From an uncultured Bacteroidota bacterium (GTDB lineage Bacteria > Bacteroidota > Bacteroidia > Chitinophagales > Chitinophagaceae), in NCBI GenBank assembly GCA_903929425.1, contig CAIYUO010000068.1:1-56630 (forward strand): DNA of 56,630 nucleotides, given 5' to 3'. Shown in pieces: positions 18,053-26,786 of the stretch. The translations under genes and the position numbers were made by a program. The stretch's first letter is position 1. Every line of letters begins with the position of its first letter. The notes beneath the pieces were generated by a model. The model was given only the letters and a program-made list of their open reading frames with translations. It was not told where the DNA came from and made no database searches.

Positions 18053-18451
18053 ATGAATTTAAGAAAGCGATTAAGAGACCAACCCGAAGTGCATACAGGT
18101 GCACTGAATGATATATTGTTTATACTATTATTATTCTTTTTGATTGTTTCTACTTTAGCCAATCCTAATGTAATTAAAGTATCTAACCCAAAGTCAGCTA
18201 GCGATACAAAGGCCAAGCAAACTGTGGTGGTTACCATTGATAAGGACCAACATTTATTTATTGGATCTACCCCAGTTTTGATAGACTCTTTATCAGGGCA
18301 ATTAAAAACTTTTTTAGGCAAAGAAACTGAAAAGCCTTCTGTGGTTATCAATGGAGATAGTGTTGCAAAACTGGGAGTAACTATACAGGTGATGCAAATT
18401 ATTAAACAATTAGGCGCGACTCCTGTAGTTGCAGTTGACCCATCGCACTAA
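18053..18451 (+). CDS. ExbD/TolR family biopolymer transport protein
   Basis: This single-pass inner-membrane partner of the preceding ExbB-like protein has 132 residues. A short cytoplasmic N terminus leads into the membrane helix with the expected acidic residue at its start (LNDILFILLLFFLIVSTL, Asp22). A periplasmic domain follows, with the alternating beta/alpha pattern ending in QVMQIIKQLGATPVVAVDP. The stop codon lies 2 bases from the stop of convergent prmC. Confidence 0.9.
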   Translation: MNLRKRLRDQPEVHTGALNDILFILLLFFLIVSTLANPNVIKVSNPKSASDTKAKQTVVVTIDKDQHLFIGSTPVLIDSLSGQLKTFLGKETEKPSVVINGDSVAKLGVTIQVMQIIKQLGATPVVAVDPSH

Positions 18452-18453
18452 TG

Positions 18454-19314
18454 TTATTTTTTATTTTCTTTTAGACTTGCCCTTAACATTCTGTCTTTTC
18501 CAAACATATCCTGTTTCAATTCGGCATGATATCCTATTTCATCGAATAAAGAGAGTAATGCTTTCCCTTGGTCATAATGCATTTCAAAAAATAGTTGACC
18601 ATTAGGACTTAAATATTGTTTACCTAATCTAGCAATGACACGATAAAAAATGAGTGGATCTTCATTGGTTACAAATAAGGCAATATTCGGTTCAAAGTTT
18701 TTCACTTGCACTTGCATGTTTACATTTTCCTTAAATGGGATATAAGGAGGATTGCTAATAATAATATCATAGTTATTAGGCAAGTAAGTGGTATCTAATA
18801 TGTCTTCTTGGAGCCAACTAATATCAGCACTCAACATACTTGCGTTTTGTTTAGCAACAGGTAAAGCAGTGTCACTTATATCCAAGCCCGTAATAGTGCA
18901 ATTGGGTAATGCTAATTTTAAAGAAATAGGAATACAGCCAGAACCTGTTCCAATATCCAATATTTGAAGCGCTTTGTTTTTAATAGTAGCGTATTCAATA
19001 ACCCAGTCAACTAATTCTTCGGTTTCAGGTCGAGGAATTAATACATGCTCATTCACTAAAAATTCATTTCCCATAAACCAAGCTTTCCCGGTTATATATT
19101 GAATGGGTTTCCCTTTTTTCAAAAATTCAACGGCTTCTAAAATTGCAGACTCCATTTGCGGAGAAAGTTTTTCCTCCTTATTGAGTACCTGTTGGATTTG
19201 ATTCCAGCCAGTGAAATGTTCGAATAAGATAGCCAATAAGCTATTCAATTCAATACTTTCATAATCATTCGCTAACGCTTGCTTGATGGTTTGCTTTAAT
19301 GCTTGTAAACTCAT
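18454..19314 (-). CDS. prmC: Release factor glutamine methyltransferase
   Basis: This enzyme methylates the GGQ glutamine of peptide-chain release factors. It has 286 residues. The N-terminal helical domain (1-75) leads to FLVNEHVLIPRPETEELVDW, the SAM motif DIGTGSGCIPISL at 120-132, and the catalytic NPPY at 188-191. A TAACATTG sequence, one base off the promoter consensus, ends exactly 4 bases before the ATG. It is divergent from yigZ. Confidence 0.96.
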   Translation of the reverse strand: MSLQALKQTIKQALANDYESIELNSLLAILFEHFTGWNQIQQVLNKEEKLSPQMESAILEAVEFLKKGKPIQYITGKAWFMGNEFLVNEHVLIPRPETEELVDWVIEYATIKNKALQILDIGTGSGCIPISLKLALPNCTITGLDISDTALPVAKQNASMLSADISWLQEDILDTTYLPNNYDIIISNPPYIPFKENVNMQVQVKNFEPNIALFVTNEDPLIFYRVIARLGKQYLSPNGQLFFEMHYDQGKALLSLFDEIGYHAELKQDMFGKDRMLRASLKENKK

Positions 19315-19318
19315 AATG

Positions 19319-19326
19319 CAATGTTA
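19319..19326 (-). promoter_or_regulatory. TAnnATTG box 4 bases before prmC
   Basis: TAACATTG on the minus strand has one mismatch to TAnnTTTG and sits at the same 4-base spacing as other leaderless-looking genes here. Confidence 0.4.
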
Positions 19327-19348
19327 CAAATGATTGATCATTATGAGT

Positions 19349-19356
19349 TAGCTTTG
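19349..19356 (+). promoter_or_regulatory. TAnnTTTG -7 box for yigZ
   Basis: TAGCTTTG matches the consensus exactly, 26 bases before the ATG at 19383. Confidence 0.5.
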
Positions 19357-19382
19357 CGCTGTTATTATTCAGCAATTTATAA

Positions 19383-19994
19383 ATGGACCCTTTTTTTTAC
19401 AATACGATTGAGCAACCTGCTATTGCCGAATTTAAGGACAGAGGCAGTAAGTTTTTAGCGTATAGTTTTCCTGTACAAAATATAGATACCTGTAAAAAAC
19501 AATTGACATTGCTAAAAAAAGAGCATCCCAAAGCTGTTCATCATTGCTTGGCTTATCGCATTGGTATTGATGGGTCAACTTTTAGAGTAAGTGATGACGG
19601 TGAGCCAGCAGGTTCGGCTGGAAGACCTATTCTTGGTCAAATTGATAGTAAGCAATTAACCAATATTATGGTGGTGGTGGTGAGGTATTTTGGCGGCACT
19701 TTATTAGGTGTTCCAGGATTAATAAATGCATATAAAACAGTAACCTCTCTTGCTTTACAATTATCGCCTATTGTACAAAAGCCTGTTGAAATAACGTACA
19801 AGCTTTGTTTTGATTATCAAAAAATGAACGAAGTGATGATGATTGTAAAGTATTATAATTGTTCGGTTGTGGAACAAATTGCACAATTATTTGTGGAGTT
19901 GAAAATTGGCATCCCAAAACATCGCCTTGAAGAAGTGTTAAATAAAATGGCCGACTTGCAAGGGGTGACTTTCTCGACAGATCTTATTGCGTAA
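19383..19994 (+). CDS. yigZ: YigZ/IMPACT family protein
   Basis: This conserved cytosolic protein has 203 residues. The N-terminal IMPACT domain (about 1-120) contains KDRGSKFLAYSFPV, HHCLAYRIG, FRVSDDGEPAGSAGRPIL and VVVVRYFGGTLLGVPGLINAY, which are diagnostic. A C-terminal ferredoxin-like DUF1949 domain (about 130-200) follows. A role in translation control or ribosome rescue has been suggested for the family, but the biochemical activity is unsettled. Confidence 0.92.
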   Translation: MDPFFYNTIEQPAIAEFKDRGSKFLAYSFPVQNIDTCKKQLTLLKKEHPKAVHHCLAYRIGIDGSTFRVSDDGEPAGSAGRPILGQIDSKQLTNIMVVVVRYFGGTLLGVPGLINAYKTVTSLALQLSPIVQKPVEITYKLCFDYQKMNEVMMIVKYYNCSVVEQIAQLFVELKIGIPKHRLEEVLNKMADLQGVTFSTDLIA

Positions 19995-20039
19995 TACAAA
20001 CGAATATTTATACCGCTAACCGAGTTGTCAAACGTGATT

Positions 20040-20897
20040 TTAATAGGTATAAAATCCTTTTCCCGTTTTTACGCCTAAATTACCTTCTTTAACCATACGA
20101 ATAAGTAATGGGCAAGGTGCGTATTTATCATCTTTAAATCCTTCGTGCATAATATCTAAAATATTTTTGCAAACATCAAGTCCTATATAATCTGCTAATT
20201 GCAATGGTCCCATTGGGTGTGCCATTCCTAGTTTCATAATTTGATCAATGGTTGCCGCATCGCTAATGCCTTCAGACAAAGCAATGATGGCTTCGTTTAT
20301 CATGGGCATTAAAATTCGATTGGCGATAAATCCTGGCGCATCTTTTACAACACAAGGAATTTTATCAATCGTTTTGGTCAATTCGACAATGGTATGGGTA
20401 GTCGCTTCATCCGTTTTATCACCATTGATAATTTCCACCAATTTCATAACAGGTACGGGGTTCATAAAATGCATGCCAATTACTTTGTGAGGTCTATTAG
20501 TAACAGCAGCTAATTCAGAAATGGATATGGAGGAAGTATTGGTTGACAAAATACAATACTCATTTGCAAATTCATCCATTTGTTTGAAAATATCTTTTTT
20601 TATAATACTATTTTCAGTAGCGGCTTCAATGATTAAATCAACATCAGTAACACCTGAAGCTATTGACTGATAAGTTGAAATGCGTAAAAGTGATTGTTCT
20701 TTTTCCTCTTGACTAATAATTCCTTTACTAATTTGACGATCCAAATTTTTTGTGATTGTACTTATTGCTTTTTCTAGTATAGCTGTATTTGTGTCAATCA
20801 AATGAACTGTAAATCCTTTTTGTGCAAATACATGCGCAATTCCATTTCCCATTGTTCCAGCACCTATTACTGCAACACTTTTTATTGAATTTTGCAT
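20040..20897 (-). CDS. hbd: 3-hydroxybutyryl-CoA dehydrogenase
   Basis: This enzyme interconverts acetoacetyl-CoA and 3-hydroxybutyryl-CoA with NAD(P)H and has 285 residues. The Rossmann motif is VIGAGTMGNGIAHVFAQ near 10-26. Catalytic and structural segments are LSTNTSSISISELA, VIGMHFMNPVPVMKLVEII (His of the catalytic pair) and PGFIANRILMPMINEA. The C terminus ends in LGVKTGKGFYTY. The gene starts 11 bases after a CarboxypepD_reg-like gene on the same strand, so it appears to be co-transcribed with it. No other beta-oxidation gene is adjacent. Confidence 0.93.
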   Translation of the reverse strand: MQNSIKSVAVIGAGTMGNGIAHVFAQKGFTVHLIDTNTAILEKAISTITKNLDRQISKGIISQEEKEQSLLRISTYQSIASGVTDVDLIIEAATENSIIKKDIFKQMDEFANEYCILSTNTSSISISELAAVTNRPHKVIGMHFMNPVPVMKLVEIINGDKTDEATTHTIVELTKTIDKIPCVVKDAPGFIANRILMPMINEAIIALSEGISDAATIDQIMKLGMAHPMGPLQLADYIGLDVCKNILDIMHEGFKDDKYAPCPLLIRMVKEGNLGVKTGKGFYTY

Positions 20898-20908
20898 GGT
20901 TCAATTTT

Positions 20909-21571
20909 TTAATTTTTTGATTTAAAGTCCCCTCTCTTCCATGAATTAATAAAGCTTTTCCAAGCTACAGGGTTTAAAATATTCATAGGAGGCAATTGGC
21001 CTGAATAATAATATTTTGCAGCCTGGTTAGTTAAAGAAGCGCCTACCGCTTCTTTACCATCACGTGGTAAACTTGCAAGAATGATTCTTTTTTGTACATC
21101 ACTCGTATTTTTTCTGGCTGTCTCATATAAGTCATCGTCAACTTTTGCATTCACGAAATCCCTTTCAAATTGTGCTCGCGTAGGACGAGGTTTTAAAATG
21201 GTAGCAGGTAAAAAGTTGGTATCATTTACCATTAATTGAATAACACTATATTGGTTACCTTCTAAGTTTGCAGGAATTGAAATAACTCGGTCTTTGAAAC
21301 CAATACAAGTAAAAGTTATTTTCTCGCCTTTATTCACTGCAATTGAAAAAACGCCATCATTATTGGTGATGGTGCCCCTTCCTTTTTTGTTCACCACAAT
21401 GCTAGCAAATGGGATAGCTTTTAAGCTGTCGGCGGTCATTACAACCCCATATAGCTGTACTACTGAATCACGATAAATATTGGGACTATTTGAAGTAGCT
21501 TGTTGCGCAAATCCAGTTTGACTGAACAAGCAAAACAGTAAAATAGTGGGTAATAAAATAGTTTTATTCAT
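20909..21571 (-). CDS. Secreted CarboxypepD_reg-like domain protein
   Basis: This exported protein has 220 residues. The signal peptide (MNKTILLPTILLFCLFSQTGFAQ) is followed by a beta-sandwich with LYGVVMTADSLKAIPFASIVVNKKG and GRGTITNNDGVFSIAVNKGEKITFTCIGF. That pattern is the carboxypeptidase-regulatory-like domain found at the start of many TonB-dependent receptors. The C-terminal 100 residues (about 120-220) have no motif that I recognise. It is not followed by a receptor barrel. A TAAATTTG promoter box lies 7 bases upstream. The function is unknown, and a surface or periplasmic role is inferred. Confidence 0.78.
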   Translation of the reverse strand: MNKTILLPTILLFCLFSQTGFAQQATSNSPNIYRDSVVQLYGVVMTADSLKAIPFASIVVNKKGRGTITNNDGVFSIAVNKGEKITFTCIGFKDRVISIPANLEGNQYSVIQLMVNDTNFLPATILKPRPTRAQFERDFVNAKVDDDLYETARKNTSDVQKRIILASLPRDGKEAVGASLTNQAAKYYYSGQLPPMNILNPVAWKSFINSWKRGDFKSKN

Positions 21572-21578
21572 GACTGCA

Positions 21579-21586
21579 CAAATTTA
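21579..21586 (-). promoter_or_regulatory. TAnnTTTG -7 box for the CarboxypepD_reg-like gene
   Basis: TAAATTTG on the minus strand matches the consensus exactly and ends 7 bases before the ATG at 21571. Confidence 0.5.
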
Positions 21587-21629
21587 AGCTAGATGGTTCA
21601 AATTTTTGCGAAAATAAGCCCTGCAAGAG

Positions 21630-21637
21630 TTAACTTT
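21630..21637 (+). promoter_or_regulatory. TAnnTTTG -7 box for mrp
   Basis: TAACTTTG matches the consensus exactly and lies 36 bases before the preferred ATG at 21674. A start upstream of 21674 would place the promoter inside the coding region, which supports the ATG at 21674. Confidence 0.5.
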
Positions 21638-21673
21638 GTACCTGTTTTTAACTTTTTAACAAAAACTTCCAAA

Positions 21674-22765
21674 ATGACAGCAGAAGACATACTAAAAGCA
21701 TTAAGTAACGTTCAAGAACCCGATTTAGGAAAGGATTTGGTGACTTTGAATATGATACAGGATATCAAAATTGATGGCCTTCAGGTAAGCTTTACAATTG
21801 TATTAACTACACCTGCTTGTCCAATGAAGGACTTAATGAAAAATGCATGTGAAAATGCAATTAAATTATTAGTCAATAAGGAAGCTATGATAACAGTAGG
21901 ATTTACTTCTAACACAACTTCTCTTCGCAAAACAGATGATAAAATTTTATCAAAAGTTAAAAATATTATTGCAGTAGTGAGTGGTAAGGGAGGCGTTGGT
22001 AAAAGTACGGTGTCGGCAAATCTAGCACTAGCATTGGCTGAGGGTGGAGCAAAAGTGGGTTTAATGGATGCTGATATTTATGGGCCTAGTGTACCTATTA
22101 TGTTTGGCGTAAGAGGACAAAGACCGTTAATGAAAGATGAAAATGGACAAGGCATCATTATTCCTATTCAAAAATTTGGAATAAGCTTAATGAGTATAGG
22201 ATTACTTGTTGATGAAAAAGATGCGGTTGTTTGGAGAGGTCCAATGGCTAGCAGTGCTATAAGGCAGTTTATCACTGAAGTGGATTGGGGGGAATTGGAT
22301 TATTTAGTTATTGATATGCCACCAGGTACCGGCGATATTCATTTAACAATCATGCAAACCGTACCCGTTACGGGGGTCGTTATAGTTACTACCCCTCAAA
22401 TTGTAGCACTTGCCGATGCGAAAAAAGCAATTGCTATGTTTGGTCAAGCGAATGTCAAAGTGCCAATCATTGGCTTAGTAGAAAACATGGCATATTTTAC
22501 ACCGGCTGAATTGCCGAATAATAAATATTATTTATTTGGTAAAGAGGGAGGAAGAAATTTAGCATCGGAATACGATTTGCCATTCCTTGGACAAGTGCCA
22601 CTAGTTCAATCTATCAGAGAGGGTGGTGATGCAGGTGTGCCAGCTATGGTAGGTGAGGATGAAATTTCAAAAAATGCATTGAGAGAAGTTGTTTCAACTG
22701 CGGTTCGTCAAATTGCCATTCGGAATGCAAATATGCCTAAAACACAAACCATTACGGTTGATTAA
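21674..22765 (+). CDS. mrp: Mrp/NBP35-family iron-sulfur carrier P-loop ATPase
   Basis: This protein is expected to help load iron-sulfur clusters. It has 363 residues from the ATG at 21674. An N-terminal MIP18/DUF59 domain (about 1-85, with the TPACPMKD segment) precedes the deviant Walker A GKGGVGKST at 104-112. Switch segments DADIYGPSVPIMFG and DYLVIDMPPGTGDIHLT follow. The region that usually holds the bridging CxxC after ENM reads ENMAYFTPAELPNNKYYLFG and has no cysteine. This may be normal for Bacteroidota, but it means cluster binding is not the classical type. cmk follows after 9 bases. Confidence 0.93.
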   Translation: MTAEDILKALSNVQEPDLGKDLVTLNMIQDIKIDGLQVSFTIVLTTPACPMKDLMKNACENAIKLLVNKEAMITVGFTSNTTSLRKTDDKILSKVKNIIAVVSGKGGVGKSTVSANLALALAEGGAKVGLMDADIYGPSVPIMFGVRGQRPLMKDENGQGIIIPIQKFGISLMSIGLLVDEKDAVVWRGPMASSAIRQFITEVDWGELDYLVIDMPPGTGDIHLTIMQTVPVTGVVIVTTPQIVALADAKKAIAMFGQANVKVPIIGLVENMAYFTPAELPNNKYYLFGKEGGRNLASEYDLPFLGQVPLVQSIREGGDAGVPAMVGEDEISKNALREVVSTAVRQIAIRNANMPKTQTITVD

Positions 22766-22774
22766 AAATGAGTC

Positions 22775-23455
22775 ATGACCGAAAAAATAATTATAGCCAT
22801 TGACGGGTATTCATCATGTGGCAAAAGCACATTAGCAAAGGCTTTGGCAACTAAATTAGAATATGTATTTATTGATACGGGTGCGATGTATCGTTCCATT
22901 GCTTTGTATTTTTTGCGCAATCATATTGCATTTGATGATCAGGCATCAATTATAAGTGCCTTGCATAATATTAAATTACATTTTGAATTTAATGCTGATA
23001 CGCAAAAAAGTGATATTTATTTAAATGACGAAAATGTAGAAAGCTTGATTCGTGAAATGAGTGTGAGTTCCAAAGTAAGCGAAGTTGCTTCGATTGCTGC
23101 TGTAAGGGATTTTGCCGTTGCACAACAACAGGCAATGGGTATTGACAAAGGAATTGTAATGGATGGTCGAGATATTGGTACGGTTGTGTTTCCGCAAGCC
23201 GAGTTAAAATTATTTGTAACTGCTGATCCCTTGATTAGAGCAAATCGAAGATTATTAGAATTGCAAGCAGTTGATCCAACAATTACTTTAGCAATGGTTG
23301 CTGAAAATTTACAACACAGAGACTTAATGGATAGTACAAGGGAACATAGCCCACTCAAACAAGCTGATGATGCGTTGGTTTTAGATAACAGCCATATTAC
23401 CAAGCAACAGCAATTTGAAATTGCTTTAAAATGGGCATTGGAGCGAATGGGTTAA
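22775..23455 (+). CDS. cmk: Cytidylate kinase
   Basis: This enzyme phosphorylates CMP and dCMP with ATP and has 226 residues. The P-loop is IDGYSSCGKSTLAKALA near 8-24. FIDTGAMYRSIALY binds the acceptor nucleotide. VMDGRDIGTVVFPQAELKLFVTAD is diagnostic, and the LID segment is near RRLLELQ. The stop codon shares a TTAA with the stop of convergent ispH, so the two reading frames overlap by 4 bases. Confidence 0.96.
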   Translation: MTEKIIIAIDGYSSCGKSTLAKALATKLEYVFIDTGAMYRSIALYFLRNHIAFDDQASIISALHNIKLHFEFNADTQKSDIYLNDENVESLIREMSVSSKVSEVASIAAVRDFAVAQQQAMGIDKGIVMDGRDIGTVVFPQAELKLFVTADPLIRANRRLLELQAVDPTITLAMVAENLQHRDLMDSTREHSPLKQADDALVLDNSHITKQQQFEIALKWALERMG

Positions 23456-24678
23456 TATTCCATCCATTCATTTGCTAGTTGTTCAAGTTCATTTTGTTTT
23501 CCAAAATAGCCTGCTATTTTTTGAATGGATGATTCAACAACCGCGTCAGGACAACTTGCGCCACTCGTCATTAATATTTTTACAACTGACTTTTTGGGTA
23601 TATAGTTGTTAACTTTAATTGCATTTTTTGTTTTCCAATCATTCGAAATGATTTCATATTCATCAATAATTTTACTCGCATCATCAATGAAATAAGTAGG
23701 CAATTTTTGTTCGCATAATTCTACTAAATGCGAGCTATTACTACTGTTTTTTCCACCCATTACAATCGCCAAGTCAGCTGTAGTTTCCAATAACCCAATA
23801 ACAGCTGACTGGTTGTCGTTGGTCGCATAACAAAGCGTGTCCCTGGTTTCGGCAAAGTGGGACTCTATATGTTCAATACCATATTTCTCGACCATGATGT
23901 TTTTTAAATAGTCCGAAATGGCTTGTGTATCAGTAGCTAATTGGGTGGTTTGATTAACAACACCAATTTTTTCTAAATCGAGTGTTGGGTTAAATCCATT
24001 TGAATATCTTTTTTCAAAGTATTGTATAAAATCAGTTTCACTTAATTTTCCAAGTATGAATGCACCTAGCATTTTGGTTTCATTCATGTCATTTACAATT
24101 AGCGTAGGAGTGTTGGAAGCGGCATGAGAAAAAGTTGCTCTTGTTTCCTCGTGCTTTGGTTTTCCATGAATGATAATAGAATATCCTTTTTTTGCAATTT
24201 GTTCACTACGATTCCAAACCTTTTCAACAAATGGGCAGGTGGTATTGTATTTTTGAATTTCTATTCCCTTGTCGTTTATTATTTTTTCTAATTCTAAGGT
24301 GGTTCCAAAAGCGGGTATCATCACCACGTCGTTTGAATTTAATTCATCAAGTGGTATGATGGAGTTGCCATTAGTGTCATGCAAAAATTTAACTCCTTTT
24401 TGTATTAAATCAGCATTTACTTGTGGGTTGTGAATCATTTCACTGAGTAAGTATATTCTTTTGCCCTGGTTTTCTTCAATTGTTTTATAGGCAATGTTAA
24501 TTGCGTTTTCAACCCCATAACAAAAGCCAAAATGTCTAGCTAAATAAAACTGAACGGTTCCAAGGTCGAGTAAAGTTGGACTAAAGTCCTTCTTCAACTT
24601 ATCGTCTGCTTTTCGTTTTTGCTTTATAGCAGTAATCAAAGGACTTCGATATCCATTAGGTACCTCAAATTGCTTCAT
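23452..24678 (-). CDS. ispH: 4-hydroxy-3-methylbut-2-enyl diphosphate reductase, long form
   Basis: This is the last enzyme of the MEP isoprenoid pathway, a [4Fe-4S] protein. The three cluster cysteines are in HFGFCYGVENAI, TTCPFVEKV and TSGASCPDAVVE. Substrate-binding segments include EMIHNPQVNADLI, HGKPKHEETRA and GVVNQTTQLATDTQ. At 408 residues it is about 90 longer than E. coli IspH, owing to an N-terminal extension of about 45 and an insertion before GVVNQTTQ. That resembles the plant/cyanobacterial-type long IspH. A TACTTTTG promoter box lies upstream at 24707-24714. Confidence 0.95.
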   Translation of the reverse strand: MKQFEVPNGYRSPLITAIKQKRKADDKLKKDFSPTLLDLGTVQFYLARHFGFCYGVENAINIAYKTIEENQGKRIYLLSEMIHNPQVNADLIQKGVKFLHDTNGNSIIPLDELNSNDVVMIPAFGTTLELEKIINDKGIEIQKYNTTCPFVEKVWNRSEQIAKKGYSIIIHGKPKHEETRATFSHAASNTPTLIVNDMNETKMLGAFILGKLSETDFIQYFEKRYSNGFNPTLDLEKIGVVNQTTQLATDTQAISDYLKNIMVEKYGIEHIESHFAETRDTLCYATNDNQSAVIGLLETTADLAIVMGGKNSSNSSHLVELCEQKLPTYFIDDASKIIDEYEIISNDWKTKNAIKVNNYIPKKSVVKILMTSGASCPDAVVESSIQKIAGYFGKQNELEQLANEWMEY

Positions 24679-24706
24679 CTTTTCAACTATTTAACTTTGT
24701 TCCGTA

Positions 24707-24714
24707 CAAAAGTA
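24707..24714 (-). promoter_or_regulatory. TAnnTTTG -7 box for ispH
   Basis: TACTTTTG on the minus strand matches the consensus exactly, 28 bases before the ATG at 24678. It is divergent from the uup promoter. Confidence 0.5.
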
Positions 24715-24746
24715 CAATAAAATACGGCTTCCTTGCATGTGGGACT

Positions 24747-24754
24747 TATCTTTG
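24747..24754 (+). promoter_or_regulatory. TAnnTTTG -7 box 4 bases before uup
   Basis: TATCTTTG matches the consensus exactly, with a CGCC spacer before the ATG at 24759. It implies a leaderless or nearly leaderless transcript. Confidence 0.55.
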
Positions 24755-24758
24755 CGCC

Positions 24759-26672
24759 ATGCATTATGTATCAGTGGAAGGGCTTACAAAAAGTTACGGA
24801 ATTACACCCCTTTTTAAGGGCATTAGTTTTAATATCAATGAAGGGGATCGTATTGCCTTAATTGCTCGAAATGGAGTGGGAAAAAGCACACTACTTCGAA
24901 TTTTATCAGGGAAGGAGCATCCGGATGCGGGCACATGTAAAATTCATAAGGATGTACATTTGGTATTGTTTGAGCAAGAACCGCAGTTTATTGAAACGGC
25001 CACAGTGACACAAAATTTGTTTAACCAGGATCATCCTACCATGAAAGCCATAAGTAATTATGAAATGGCCATGGAGTCTGAAGACGAGGACTTAATCACC
25101 AATTCCATTATGGAAATGGAGGAGAACAATGCCTGGGATTTTGAGTCAAAAGTAAAAACCATACTTACGCAATTAAATATTCATCATTTAGAACAGCCGG
25201 TGTCTAAATTAAGTGGTGGTCAACGCAAGCGAGTTTCTTTAGCTAAAACCCTAATTCAAATTGGTTTTGAACCAAAACATGTTTTATTGTTAATGGATGA
25301 GCCCACCAATCATTTGGATTTAAACATGATTGAATGGCTGGAAAATTATTTAGAACAAGAAAAAGTAACCTTATTATTAGTATCGCATGATCGTTATTTT
25401 CTAGAAGCTGTAACCGACGAAATATGGGAATTAGAGCGGGAAAAATTATATAGCTATAAAGGCGATTACGAAAATTATTTAGAAAAAAAAGCAGCACGTA
25501 TTGAATCTGAATTGGCGAGTATTGATAAGGCTAAAAATACATTTAGGAAGGAATTGGAATGGATGCGAAAACAACCTAAAGCGAGAACGACTAAAAGTAA
25601 AAGTAGACAGGATAATTTTTATGAGGTTGAGGCCAAGGCCAAGCAAAAAATAGATGATACCAATTTGCAGTTAGACATGAAAATGACGCGCTTGGGTGGT
25701 AAAATTATTGAAGCTAAGAAAGTTTATAAATCCTATGGAGATTTAGTGGTGTTAAAAGGATTTGATTATACATTTAGTAAAGGGGAGCGTATTGGTGTTG
25801 TGGGGAAAAATGGAGTAGGCAAAAGTACTTTCCTTCAAATATTACAGGGCATTACGGAGCCAGATAGTGGAAAAATAAATGTAGGAGAGACCATTGTTTT
25901 TGGACATTTTAGTCAAGAAGGTTTGGTTTATAAAAAGGACATGCGCGTAATTGAGTACTTGAAAACATTTGCAGAACAGTTTCCATTAGCAAGTGGTGGC
26001 TCCTTAAGCGCCGCTCAATTTTTAGAATTATTCTTATTCACACCTGATAAGCAATACACCTATTTAAGTGCATTAAGTGGAGGTGAGAAAAAACGATTAC
26101 AATTATTAACGATACTATTCAAGAATCCCAATTTCTTGATATTGGATGAGCCTACCAATGATTTGGATTTGCCAACATTGGCCGTTTTAGAACAATTTTT
26201 ACTTGACTACGCGGGCTGTGTTTTACTAGTATCACACGATAGGTACTTTATGGACAAACTGGTTGATCACTTATTTATTTTTGAAGGGGACGGCGTCATT
26301 CGTGATTATCCTGGAAATTATACTCAGTTTAGAATTTTGGAAAAATCAAAACAAAGCTATGCATCGGTAAGTTCTGACATCACTACATCAAAGGCAACAA
26401 CTGCGGTTAGTGAAAAAATTACAGATAAAGCACCAGTGCTGGTTGAGAAAAAAGTTGCTGAGAAAATGTCTTATAAAGAAAAGCTAGAGCTAGAGACTTT
26501 GAATAAAAATATGCCTGAATTAGAGGCAAAGAAAAATGAGCTTACAGAAAAATTAAATGATCCAGCTTTAAACTACGAAGAGATTATTTCCTACAGCGAA
26601 AAGCTTGCAAAAATTAATACTGAGCTTGAAATAGCGGAATTAAGATGGCTAGCTTTAAGCGAAAAAGAGTAA
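24759..26672 (+). CDS. uup: ABC-F family ATPase (Uup-like)
   Basis: This soluble twin-ATPase protein has 637 residues and no membrane segment, as expected for ABC-F proteins that act on the ribosome. The first cassette has ARNGVGKSTLLRIL (near 35-48), LSGGQRKRVSLAK and LLLMDEPTNHLDL. The second has GKNGVGKSTFLQIL (near 350), ALSGGEKKRLQLL and LILDEPTNDLDL. The linker between them is helical and charged. The C-terminal 80 residues form a charged coiled coil (KLELETLNKNMPELEAKK), as in Uup, a DNA-binding or ribosome-contacting tail. It is the likely Uup/EttA-like housekeeping member and need not be an antibiotic resistance factor. Confidence 0.93.
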   Translation: MHYVSVEGLTKSYGITPLFKGISFNINEGDRIALIARNGVGKSTLLRILSGKEHPDAGTCKIHKDVHLVLFEQEPQFIETATVTQNLFNQDHPTMKAISNYEMAMESEDEDLITNSIMEMEENNAWDFESKVKTILTQLNIHHLEQPVSKLSGGQRKRVSLAKTLIQIGFEPKHVLLLMDEPTNHLDLNMIEWLENYLEQEKVTLLLVSHDRYFLEAVTDEIWELEREKLYSYKGDYENYLEKKAARIESELASIDKAKNTFRKELEWMRKQPKARTTKSKSRQDNFYEVEAKAKQKIDDTNLQLDMKMTRLGGKIIEAKKVYKSYGDLVVLKGFDYTFSKGERIGVVGKNGVGKSTFLQILQGITEPDSGKINVGETIVFGHFSQEGLVYKKDMRVIEYLKTFAEQFPLASGGSLSAAQFLELFLFTPDKQYTYLSALSGGEKKRLQLLTILFKNPNFLILDEPTNDLDLPTLAVLEQFLLDYAGCVLLVSHDRYFMDKLVDHLFIFEGDGVIRDYPGNYTQFRILEKSKQSYASVSSDITTSKATTAVSEKITDKAPVLVEKKVAEKMSYKEKLELETLNKNMPELEAKKNELTEKLNDPALNYEEIISYSEKLAKINTELEIAELRWLALSEKE

Positions 26673-26684
26673 CACGCAGTTTAA

Positions 26685-26723
26685 AAATGAGGCCTAAGTA
26701 TAAATTAAATGAGGCCTAAGTAT
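26685..26723. repeat. Two 17-bp direct repeats upstream of the Xre-like gene
   Basis: AAATGAGGCCTAAGTAT occurs exactly twice, at 26685-26701 and 26707-26723, a 22-base start-to-start spacing or about two helical turns. Each copy has a palindromic AGGCCT core. The pair lies just upstream of a possible TTTG (26728-26731) and TAATATTG (26748-26755) promoter for the regulator gene at 26787. This position fits an operator. Confidence 0.7.
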
Positions 26724-26786
26724 TTTCTTTGCTTATTCGATTGGTTTTAATATTGAATATATTATTTCACTATTAAACCTAACATT

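Noticed and set aside
23017-23403. Open frame of 128 codons antisense to cmk
   Set aside because: It is entirely inside a conserved kinase gene and has no recognisable features.
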